Positions 1 to 6,554 of a DNA stretch of 64,000 bases are shown in pieces. This DNA is from Muribaculaceae bacterium. Lineage in GTDB: Bacteria; Bacteroidota; Bacteroidia; Bacteroidales; Muribaculaceae. The DNA is taken from NCBI GenBank assembly GCA_022508985.1, contig JAFLUA010000003.1, positions 1 through 64,000 on the forward strand, written 5' to 3'. Positions within the stretch are counted from its first letter, which is position 1. Every line of letters starts with the position of its first letter. Below the pieces are notes generated by a model, which saw only the letters and a list, made by a program, of their open reading frames with translations, had not been told where the DNA came from and did not search any database. The position numbers were made by a program, and so were the translations under genes.

Positions 1-281
1 TTTGCTGCCTCGAACTGGAGGCGTTCATAGACGTTTTGAGAGATGACAGCTCCGTAACGGGCTTTGAGCAGATGCATGTAGCGCATTGCGCTTTTGGCTG
101 TCTTGCAACCGCATCCTACGTTGTCTTTGGGAGCGACGCCTTTGAAATAGACATACCAGCGGTCGAACTTGCGTTGAGCCACGATAAGCTTTTGAGATGC
201 TGCCTTTGTTTCTTCGGCTACGGGAGCTGCGGTTTGAGCTGCTGTGAGTTCTGCGTTCTGAGATTTAGTTTTCTTTGCCAT
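1..281 (-). CDS. Unknown protein, 3' end cut off by the window edge
   Basis: An open frame starts with ATG at 281-279 and runs off the left edge after about 93 codons. The first 30 residues are rich in Ala, Thr and Glu (low complexity). A compact part follows with KFDRWYVYFKGV and then a GCGCKTAKSAMRYMHLLKARYG segment, which looks like a conserved fold. I do not recognise the family. Codon use and GC content resemble the small genes at 1738-2501 and 11989-12255, so it is probably a backbone gene of the same mobile element. No clear promoter was found; a short hairpin lies in its presumed leader near 312-323. Confidence 0.6.
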   Translation of the reverse strand, partial: MAKKTKSQNAELTAAQTAAPVAEETKAASQKLIVAQRKFDRWYVYFKGVAPKDNVGCGCKTAKSAMRYMHLLKARYGAVISQNVYERLQFEAA

Positions 282-487
282 GATTATGAAATTTTGGAGG
301 TTTAACTTGTGAGCCGAGGCTCTTAATTTTTACACGCAAAATCACGGAGAGATAAGGAAGCGATGGATAAGCAAAAATTTCAAGTAAAAATTTAAGCTTC
401 AGCGGTAAATACTACCCGTAGGCGTGGAGATTTATAAAATTTTATGCTGCAAATCCGGAGGCCAGTTTTGCGATGAACGGTTATCCC

Positions 488-495
488 TACCTTTG
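488..495 (+). promoter_or_regulatory. Possible Bacteroidota -7 box upstream of the RNA repeats
   Basis: TACCTTTG matches the TAnnTTTG consensus. A TTTG lies at 467-470, but the spacing is 17, slightly short of the usual 19-21. If it is active, transcription would start near 502 and run through the five structured repeats at 824-1234. Confidence 0.3.
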
Positions 496-823
496 CGGAT
501 GGAAAAATAGACCGCGGATTACTCCCCAAAAACGTAATATCAAAGAACGCTTTCACACACTGTTTTTCTTTCGAGAACGACAAGCAAAGCAACAATAGCC
601 AAGTCGCCGACTGAGACGATGTAGAACGACCACGAAGTGTTACCGTAATCGAGGCCCGGCAGAAGCCGAATAGCTGAGAGACGCAGGAGATGTTTCCGCA
701 TTAGAATATTATATTGGAGAGTAACCCGACCAATCACAAGCGGCGACCAGTGGGCTTTGAAAGGTCATTCGTCTATATGCCGCTTTATCCCCTATGATGT
801 AATGTAGAATGGAGAAAATGGGA

Positions 824-1234
824 GCAGTTCTCGGATGGCCGGGAGGCACCGCCGAAAGACTGTTACTGAAGGCAACTGCGACCTAAATGTGCTGTGAGCG
901 TAAAATCATACGGAGTTCTCGCATGCCTCGGGAGAGGACGGTCGGAAGCTCATTACTGGAGACAACTCCGTCAAATCGGTAACATAGGCGTTAAAAAGTC
1001 GGTTTTCCCGGATGTCACGGGAGTGAACCTCCATAAAGCAACACGGCTGTTGGCAAAACCGACTAAATGTAGTCAGCGTGGAAGAAAAAATGTCGAGTCT
1101 GCTTGGATGGCCGTGAGGCACCGCTGAGAACGCCAACCAGTTCGAGGACAGACCGACAACGTGCGGTAGAAGCTATGGCGCATTTCTCGGATGGCCGAAG
1201 GCACCGCCGGAAGACTGTTACTGGAGGCAAATGC
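824..1234 (+). ncRNA. Five-copy structured RNA-like repeat array, unknown class
   Basis: Five elements lie at 824-879, 911-970, 997-1064, 1092-1157 and 1180-1234. Each has an outer stem of different sequence but full complementarity (GCAGTT/AACTGC; CGGAGTT/AACTCCG; a 10-bp stem; GTCGAGTCTG with CAGACCGAC; GCATTT/AAATGC). Then comes a near-constant CYCGGATG, a small hairpin, ACC, and a variable 3' part that often starts GCC and ends GGC. The inner hairpins also covary: GCC-GGGA-GGC, CCTC-GGGA-GAGG, TCAC-GGGA-GTGA, GCC-GTGA-GGC, GCC-GAA-GGC. Four of the five loops are GNRA tetraloops, which favours plus-strand RNA. Linkers after copies 1 and 3 are similar too (AAATGT then AGCGT). No coding sense is seen. 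No Rfam family was recognised. Confidence 0.6.
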
Positions 1235-1257
1235 TCAAAATGCTTCACTAAACCGCA

Positions 1258-1296
1258 CAAAAAAGCCCCGGTTTGCTTCCGCAGATCCGAGGCTTG
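1258..1296 (-). terminator. Rho-independent terminator, copy 1
   Basis: Read on the minus strand, AGCCTCGG pairs with CCGGGGCT (one U-G pair) and is followed by a run of T. It lies just beyond the stop of the 72-residue minus-strand gene. It is nearly identical over about 40 bases to the terminator at 1640-1680. Confidence 0.75.
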
Positions 1297-1311
1297 ACTA
1301 AAAAACGGAAT

Positions 1312-1530
1312 CTAATTTTTATAGATAGTAACTATTTCCGTTTGTTCATACTGTTCAGCGCATGCGTTACATGCTTCTTCAATAGAATCAAATTCCACGA
1401 TGAAATGACTATGTGTTGCAAAATTGCAAAATTTGAATTTGGAACCTGTGTAGTTAGGTTCTTCGGATGTCTGTTGGGCCCAACAAAGATACCTCTCTGA
1501 CCCTAAAACTCTAATTATATATTTTATCAT
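1312..1530 (-). CDS. Small unknown protein, 72 aa
   Basis: The frame is short, but its setting supports it. A well-formed promoter lies upstream (TTTG at 1597-1600, 20 bases, TAATTTTG at 1569-1576), and a terminator sits just past the stop. The protein has a mixed alpha/beta look, with FIVEFDSIEEACNACAEQYE near residues 44-63 as a likely amphipathic helix. I do not recognise a family and see no signal peptide. The 5' leader begins with a perfect hairpin (GCAGCAA/TTGCTGC, 1549-1564) at about the expected transcription start. It is a one-gene unit between twin terminators. Confidence 0.55.
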   Translation of the reverse strand: MIKYIIRVLGSERYLCWAQQTSEEPNYTGSKFKFCNFATHSHFIVEFDSIEEACNACAEQYEQTEIVTIYKN

Positions 1531-1548
1531 TTTGATATAAATTTAATT

Positions 1549-1564
1549 GCAGCAACTTTGCTGC
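1549..1564 (-). promoter_or_regulatory. Palindrome in the 5' leader of the 72-aa gene
   Basis: A perfect inverted repeat of 7-base arms, GCAGCAA and TTGCTGC, separated by two bases. It sits 5 to 20 bases downstream of the -7 box, so it would form at the very 5' end of the mRNA, or act as an operator. Confidence 0.45.
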
Positions 1565-1568
1565 ACTA

Positions 1569-1600
1569 CAAAATTATAAAAACTTCTCTACATTAACAAA
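1569..1600 (-). promoter_or_regulatory. Bacteroidota-type promoter for the 72-aa gene
   Basis: On the minus strand TTTG (1597-1600), a 20-base spacer and TAATTTTG (1569-1576) match the TTTG/TAnnTTTG consensus used by the primary sigma factor of Bacteroidota. Confidence 0.65.
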
Positions 1601-1639
1601 TATTTACATATATTAATTTTAATTAAGGAGGTGGATTCT

Positions 1640-1680
1640 TAAAAAGCCCCGGTTTGCTTCTGCAGATCCGAGGCTTGACT
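1640..1680 (-). terminator. Rho-independent terminator, copy 2, ends the defence operon
   Basis: Same stem as copy 1 (AGCCTCGG with CCGGGGCT) followed by TTTTT on the minus strand. It lies about 60 bases past the stop of the HD-domain gene and is the first terminator after the long minus-strand operon. Confidence 0.75.
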
Positions 1681-1737
1681 TACGCCGGTGGCGTTAATTT
1701 AGTAAATCTATATGTACGAAACTTACATGATGTTTCT

Positions 1738-2175
1738 TTAATCTTTAAGGAAGCGAAGGGCTTTGAGATATTTTGTGAAGCGAGCTGCCATGTCAGGAGA
1801 GACTTCATCGAGACGCATTACGTCGAGATTGTCTTCAAGGTCGTGGATTTTGACGACACGACCGATGGGATTTTCTTTGGCACGAGCTACAAAATCTTCA
1901 TAGCTTTCTCCGTCCCTTTTGGTTGCGGAGAGAATAGCATCAACGATATATTGAGGGAAGCCCTCGCTCAAAAGATATTCGGGAGTTACATCTGTGTCCT
2001 CGATAGTGTCATGAAGCAGAGCGACAACCTTTTCATCATCCGCCGAGCAACGCATAGCGACGCGCATAGGATGTTGGAAGTAAGCACAACCCATCTTGTC
2101 GCGCTGACCTTGATGTTTGCTTATACAGATTAGCGCAGCCTTGTCAAGCAATTTGGCGTATTCGTCTTTATTCAT
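1738..2175 (-). CDS. HD-domain protein resembling the SpoT-type (p)ppGpp hydrolase domain
   Basis: The 145-residue protein is essentially a single HD domain. It shows YFQHPMRVAM (His35), LLHDTIEDT (His55-Asp56) and KIHDLEDNL (Asp115), the metal-binding pattern of the RelA/SpoT hydrolase domain and of small stand-alone alarmone hydrolases. By family it would cleave a (p)ppGpp-like nucleotide with a metal ion; the actual substrate is not shown by sequence. It is the last gene of the operon, three bases after the 107-residue gene. Its higher GC content than the defence core suggests that it belongs to the host mobile element. Confidence 0.75.
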   Translation of the reverse strand: MNKDEYAKLLDKAALICISKHQGQRDKMGCAYFQHPMRVAMRCSADDEKVVALLHDTIEDTDVTPEYLLSEGFPQYIVDAILSATKRDGESYEDFVARAKENPIGRVVKIHDLEDNLDVMRLDEVSPDMAARFTKYLKALRFLKD

Positions 2176-2177
2176 AG

Positions 2178-2501
2178 TTACCAGTCGTCGTGTTCATCAA
2201 AACATTCATCGTCAAGCTCGTAGCGTTCATCTTCGAGGTCGTAAAGTTCTTCGCGAAGCTCGTTTATTTGGTCATCAAGGTCTTCGTAGAGTTCGGAGTC
2301 GGGGTCAAACTCATCTAACCGTCCTTCGAGTTCGTCGATGCGGTTAGAGAGGCGGTCATATCGAGCGTCAAGTTGAGCCTCACGATTAAGATATTGCTGT
2401 GATGTCATGGATTGAGGACGCTGATTGATGTATGGCCGTGATTTACGACCGAAAAGCGTCTCCCATATAGCGGCAAGTCCGAGATAATTCCAAAAGCTCA
2501 T
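2178..2501 (-). CDS. Acidic coiled-coil protein, unknown function
   Basis: 107 residues. After a hydrophobic, aromatic N-terminus (MSFWNYLGLAAIWETLFGR) the rest is a long, strongly charged helix with heptad-like Leu spacing (about residues 42-95) and a very acidic C-terminus. It is probably a coiled coil. Its start overlaps the preceding stop by one base (TAATG), so translation may be coupled. I do not recognise the family. Its composition resembles the HD gene and the partial gene at the left edge more than the defence genes upstream. Confidence 0.65.
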   Translation of the reverse strand: MSFWNYLGLAAIWETLFGRKSRPYINQRPQSMTSQQYLNREAQLDARYDRLSNRIDELEGRLDEFDPDSELYEDLDDQINELREELYDLEDERYELDDECFDEHDDW

Positions 2502-3496
2502 TAAAGCGTATACGTCTCGTTGTATAAATCAAGGAGATTCTCTCCGTCGAAAAGCCATTCACCTGTAGGTTGAATAGCGTGAGGTAAATTTTTTAATTCC
2601 TGAGTAAGCCTAGTAAGTGAATATTCTTTCCCGTTATATTCAACCTTATTTTCACTAACAACAGCTACAGTAATATTAGGATCTTCTTTATAAGAAAGAA
2701 TATCTCCATTTATTAAGCCCATCTCAAAAAAATTCAAGTTTGGTCTGCGTTTTTTTTGAATTTTGGGGATATCTTTTTCTAATTTAGCAGAAATAAAATT
2801 TTCATCTAATGAAATTTTTAAAAAAGTTTCCTCTGAAGTGTCAACTTTTACTGAAATCTTGCCGTTTTCATATAAAATTTGTACGACAAACCTCTTCGCT
2901 ATTTCAGAGAAATCTTGATTAAAAATGGGAGCAATCTCATTTATAATCTGATCTGTAATAATGGTAGCTTCCATTTCTAAAAGTTTTTGAACTTGTTCTG
3001 CTGTCGGATCTGCTCCTACTTTGCGGAATGAATCAATGCCTGCTCGAAGATTTTGCAAATCTTGAATTCGAGACAGATTTGATATTGGGACATGCGATTT
3101 GTATGGTTGATTATGGGTTTTAGTACTATTACTTACAATTTTTTTCTTTCTTGTTCGATTTTGAAAATCACGAAACAAGGGATAATGTTTTAACAAGAAA
3201 TCGCGGGTAATGATAGTTGGAGCATTATTTAACAAATCAATTCCTGAAGATGATATTACAGCGTGTGCTCGTTTGGGCGAGTCGACTAAGCCAGCTTGTC
3301 GCAGGTAAGTTAATGCCCAGGTTGTTCGGTCATTAACTTTTGTATTATTACCGCTTCTCGTAGTTTCTAATAAATCTTTCTCTGAAAAATCAAATTTTTT
3401 AATTACAGCAGATCTAATCTCATCCAAAGAATGGGTTTTTCTATCAGCTAATGTTTGCAACGTAGGCAAAATAAAATATTCAAATTCCGGTACCAT
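2501..3496 (-). CDS. Mrr N-terminal-like winged-helix protein with a RAMA-like C-terminus
   Basis: 331 residues. Residues 1-90 (FILPTLQTLADRKTHSLDEI, NDRTTWALTYLRQAGLVDSPKRA) match the winged-helix N-terminal domain of Mrr-type restriction proteins. No Mrr catalytic QxK core follows. The last 75 residues (MGLINGDILSYKEDP, VEYNGKEYSLTRLTQEL, PTGEWLFDGENLLDLY) have the layout of RAMA-like modified-DNA reader domains. A role in recognising DNA or its methylation state for the methylase/Z1 operon is inferred. It starts 13 bases after the AIPR gene. The first domain is fairly secure, the second tentative. Confidence 0.65.
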   Translation of the reverse strand: MVPEFEYFILPTLQTLADRKTHSLDEIRSAVIKKFDFSEKDLLETTRSGNNTKVNDRTTWALTYLRQAGLVDSPKRAHAVISSSGIDLLNNAPTIITRDFLLKHYPLFRDFQNRTRKKKIVSNSTKTHNQPYKSHVPISNLSRIQDLQNLRAGIDSFRKVGADPTAEQVQKLLEMEATIITDQIINEIAPIFNQDFSEIAKRFVVQILYENGKISVKVDTSEETFLKISLDENFISAKLEKDIPKIQKKRRPNLNFFEMGLINGDILSYKEDPNITVAVVSENKVEYNGKEYSLTRLTQELKNLPHAIQPTGEWLFDGENLLDLYNETYTL

Positions 3497-3509
3497 GATG
3501 TTAACTATT

Positions 3510-5624
3510 TTATGGCAATATATATCCTTTATCCTCTGCTTTGTTTATAATTTTAATTAGTCGTTTACATTGAGCTACGGTTGGCAAGCTCATCTTGCCA
3601 ATATAGGAAGAAATGGAAAGAATAAAATTCAAATCTCCAGTTGATATAAGCTCTTCTCTCTTTAGATCATTATATATTTTTCTCCAATAATCTTCACCTA
3701 ATTGGAATATTTCGACTTGAACATCTATGTCCGAATTAAACCGATGTTGACGTTTTGCAGACGCTTCAACCGATTTAGTTTCCTCAATAGAAATTAAGGA
3801 ATTGATAAATTCCCTAGATAATTCAATATCTAAATTTTTAAAACCATCCCAAGTCGCTTTGTTTCTTGAAATAGTCCGAACTATCCCACCATCTGCAACT
3901 TTGATAAGATATAAATGAGCTTCATAGGCAATCCTCATAAGTTCTTCTGCAAGTTGCGGATATATATTTTGTTTTTGCCAAATTATTCTCCAATCAATAT
4001 CTTTCCCTTTAGGAAGTATCGATATAAGCTTTGCGATTGCATAAGGTACAATTTGCGCCTTATTACCACCTTTAGGATACCAAGAAGCTTTATTAATTAA
4101 TGTATCTAACTTATCAAAAATAATAACAGCGCAAACAGACTTTCTAAAATATTCTTCATTTATTGACTCCCTAGATTCGCTATACAATTTATCTATTGTA
4201 TCGGCATATTTATTAAAATTTATAGCAGAGCTTTGACATACCTGATGAGGATTCATAGCAAACGTATTTAAACATTTAGCTAATTTTTCTTTTTTCAAAA
4301 CTTGCGATTTTGGATGCATTTCACAAAACTTCTTTCGCTGAGCAAGAGTAAGTTTCATTTGTTCTTGCTCCCATTTGCCACGAGATCTTTCATAAAACCA
4401 AATGGTCTGAAATGGGTTTCCATCCACCGGAGGTGCAAGAACTTTAAGAGACAATTTCTCCATCATTACATGATAGGGATGATTTGAGAAGAAATCAGCT
4501 GCAGAAACAGCATTTTGACTATTAGCGCATTGCGAAATGGTTTTAGTAATTTCGTTATAGCTATCAATTTGTTCTTCTGACATATCATTCTCAATATTGA
4601 GAACAGTTAGTTTCATTGGAACAAATAAATTACACATACCTTTTCGCGCTTCTTTGCGAATGATTGCATTTGCTAAAGAAGCCGTTGTTTGTCCTCCATT
4701 AATGATCTGAGGGTCTTTGAAGTGAACTATTTTTGTGCCATCTTCAGAAAACGATACAGAGCGAGCTACAACAGCAATACCATTATTATATGTAAAAAAG
4801 TTTTCAGGATAGTCAATGATCGTTTTCCTAATACCTTTGTTTACATTGCCCCTTACACTTAAAAATGCACGAATATTACCTTGGAGCAATTTACTGCCAT
4901 ATTTAAGATAGATATTGGCCAAAAATTCTCCTGGAACTATTCCCATATATGCATCATAGTTGGTGCTATCGCCAAGTTGGGCTTTTAAACATTGTATACC
5001 ATCACATCCAAAATCTGAAGTATCAAATTCAATTATCTCACTTGAATTGGATGAGAAAGTATTATAAAAACGTTCTATTGTCCAGACATTCAATTCAACG
5101 GGGCGTTCTAAAAAATCTTCTTGTGAAACACTTTTTACTTGTTTACTTAAATTAGAGTCGGAAATTATGTAGAACTTAAATCTCAGAATATCAGTATTTA
5201 TTAAACCTTTTCCAATATGTTTGCGAAATTCTTTTGCTATATCATTAGCTTCATCTGAATCATCACAATAATCTTTGATATTGCCATTGACGGCTTCATC
5301 AAGAAAATTTCGCATATGATTATAAAGCTCGTTTATGCGCGTGTTTGTGAGAGTTGGAGCGCTATCACGTTCATTAGAGAAATCACTTGCTATTAGAACG
5401 AGAGCAGCATCTGCATCATCATACGAATATGCATCGAAGCCCATTATCCTGCCTCTCCTACCTCTCATCTCTACTGAAAATGGGATTGGGTCATTTAGTT
5501 CTCCAATAGATTCTAATTCTTCTAAAACAGAAGAAATAAATTGAGCCTCAGGTTCAGTACCTTCGTGCTCTGCTCTAAACCTTAGATTATCAATAAATTG
5601 ATTTCTATATTCTTGTAATTCCAT
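3510..5624 (-). CDS. AIPR family protein (abortive phage infection)
   Basis: 704 residues with the AIPR core (about 220-480): GIVPGEFLANIYLKYGSKLLQGNIRAFL, then NFFTYNNGIAVVA, then DPQIINGGQTTASLANAI, the most conserved blocks of the family. AIPR proteins occur in phage-defence and restriction operons; the biochemical role is not settled. The gene begins three bases after the PD-(D/E)XK gene and precedes the Mrr-like gene, so it is part of the same transcription unit. It probably acts as an accessory or effector of the Z1/MORC-type system. The start ATG at 5624 fits the tight spacing. Confidence 0.85.
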   Translation of the reverse strand: MELQEYRNQFIDNLRFRAEHEGTEPEAQFISSVLEELESIGELNDPIPFSVEMRGRRGRIMGFDAYSYDDADAALVLIASDFSNERDSAPTLTNTRINELYNHMRNFLDEAVNGNIKDYCDDSDEANDIAKEFRKHIGKGLINTDILRFKFYIISDSNLSKQVKSVSQEDFLERPVELNVWTIERFYNTFSSNSSEIIEFDTSDFGCDGIQCLKAQLGDSTNYDAYMGIVPGEFLANIYLKYGSKLLQGNIRAFLSVRGNVNKGIRKTIIDYPENFFTYNNGIAVVARSVSFSEDGTKIVHFKDPQIINGGQTTASLANAIIRKEARKGMCNLFVPMKLTVLNIENDMSEEQIDSYNEITKTISQCANSQNAVSAADFFSNHPYHVMMEKLSLKVLAPPVDGNPFQTIWFYERSRGKWEQEQMKLTLAQRKKFCEMHPKSQVLKKEKLAKCLNTFAMNPHQVCQSSAINFNKYADTIDKLYSESRESINEEYFRKSVCAVIIFDKLDTLINKASWYPKGGNKAQIVPYAIAKLISILPKGKDIDWRIIWQKQNIYPQLAEELMRIAYEAHLYLIKVADGGIVRTISRNKATWDGFKNLDIELSREFINSLISIEETKSVEASAKRQHRFNSDIDVQVEIFQLGEDYWRKIYNDLKREELISTGDLNFILSISSYIGKMSLPTVAQCKRLIKIINKAEDKGYILP

Positions 5625-5627
5625 GGA

Positions 5628-6554
5628 TTATAAATTAAGGTTAGTTAATCTATAAGGTTCTAAATCTGCAATGATAATGTCATACTGAGCTTTTTGAATA
5701 GAGGAGGCTATGCTATCTCGAGAAAGTCGAGGGAATCCGGTATCAACAGTGTAGTGAGAATGATTGATTAAAGAAAATACAAAATTATCATATTCTGTAG
5801 AAAAATCATAACCGAAGTCACTGAGTTTAGAAAGAAAGAGTTCTTTTTGAACATTATGAGGTAGAATGGCTAAAATGTCAGTTACAACAGCATTTAACTT
5901 GATACCATTATAGGAAGGGCTCATTTTCTCAACTTGGTATATACAAAGTGTACCTATAACATCACTATCAAGTTGTTCAATAGACGATATTTTAACAGTA
6001 CCTTTTCCTGCAGAAATGGTTTTAACTTCATGCCAGGTCTCTTTTAGCGAAAAATCCTTACGAGTATATTCTGGCCCAGTCCAACTATCTAAAGAGATGT
6101 CAAAGCCGTATTTTGTAAACATAAAATCACGCAGAAATAGCAATTCTCCGATTAATCCCATCACTTCTTGCTCATTTAAACGAGCTTGATTTGGCTTAAA
6201 CAATTTCTTCCAAGAAAGATATCTTGAACATAAAAGTTTATATGCTATATTATCATCGACAATTTCTAAGGTAGAGTTGACCAAATCTTCACAAAATGTG
6301 CAAAAATATTCAAGTAGATCAGGGTTTTCTAGTGAGAAACACAGAGAAAGAATATTACGTTGCTTTGTCTGAGTTACTAGTATTACTTCCGAACCAACTA
6401 GACGAACAGGACTATAATGGCCACGAAATTCAAAAGCATAATGACCATTAGAATCTTTGCCAATATATAAATGTAATCCCTCATTTTCTTTTAAACGCAG
6501 AAATTGGCTACGTTTAAAATCATCGTTAAATATATTATATAATCTACTCTTCAT
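5628..6554 (-). CDS. PD-(D/E)XK motif protein (DUF4420 family), likely nuclease subunit
   Basis: I chose the Met at 6554 (308 aa), which overlaps the Z1 gene by 11 bases; a Met at 6563 is possible, while an upstream extension to 6635 would lie within Z1. The middle carries EVMGLIGELLFLRDFM followed by GPEYTRKDFS and WHEVKTI: the Glu, Asp and E-x-K pattern of the PD-(D/E)XK fold. In the family this protein travels with Z1 and MORC-like ATPases and is presumed to be the DNA-cleaving component. Metal-dependent cleavage is inferred, not visible. It is AT-rich like its operon neighbours. Confidence 0.8.
   Translation of the reverse strand: MKSRLYNIFNDDFKRSQFLRLKENEGLHLYIGKDSNGHYAFEFRGHYSPVRLVGSEVILVTQTKQRNILSLCFSLENPDLLEYFCTFCEDLVNSTLEIVDDNIAYKLLCSRYLSWKKLFKPNQARLNEQEVMGLIGELLFLRDFMFTKYGFDISLDSWTGPEYTRKDFSLKETWHEVKTISAGKGTVKISSIEQLDSDVIGTLCIYQVEKMSPSYNGIKLNAVVTDILAILPHNVQKELFLSKLSDFGYDFSTEYDNFVFSLINHSHYTVDTGFPRLSRDSIASSIQKAQYDIIIADLEPYRLTNLNL

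Larger units (their letters stand above)
282..1257. other. Noncoding stretch apart from the repeat array
   Basis: No convincing protein-coding frame is seen on either strand over nearly 1 kb. Short frames here lack family resemblance and overlap the structured repeats. Apart from the array at 824-1234 and a possible promoter near 488, I see nothing that can be named. Confidence 0.5.

Noticed and set aside
894-1127. Short open frames on both strands across the repeat array
   Set aside because: They change frame between repeat copies, while the conserved feature is base pairing, not protein sequence.
824-1234. Integron attC sites or self-cleaving hammerhead ribozymes
   Set aside because: Ends run GTT...AAC instead of the attC order AAC...GTT and differ between copies; the hammerhead core CUGANGA/GAAA is absent.
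1654-2133. Plus-strand open frame of 159 codons
   Set aside because: It is antisense to the HD-domain gene, whose catalytic motifs are intact.
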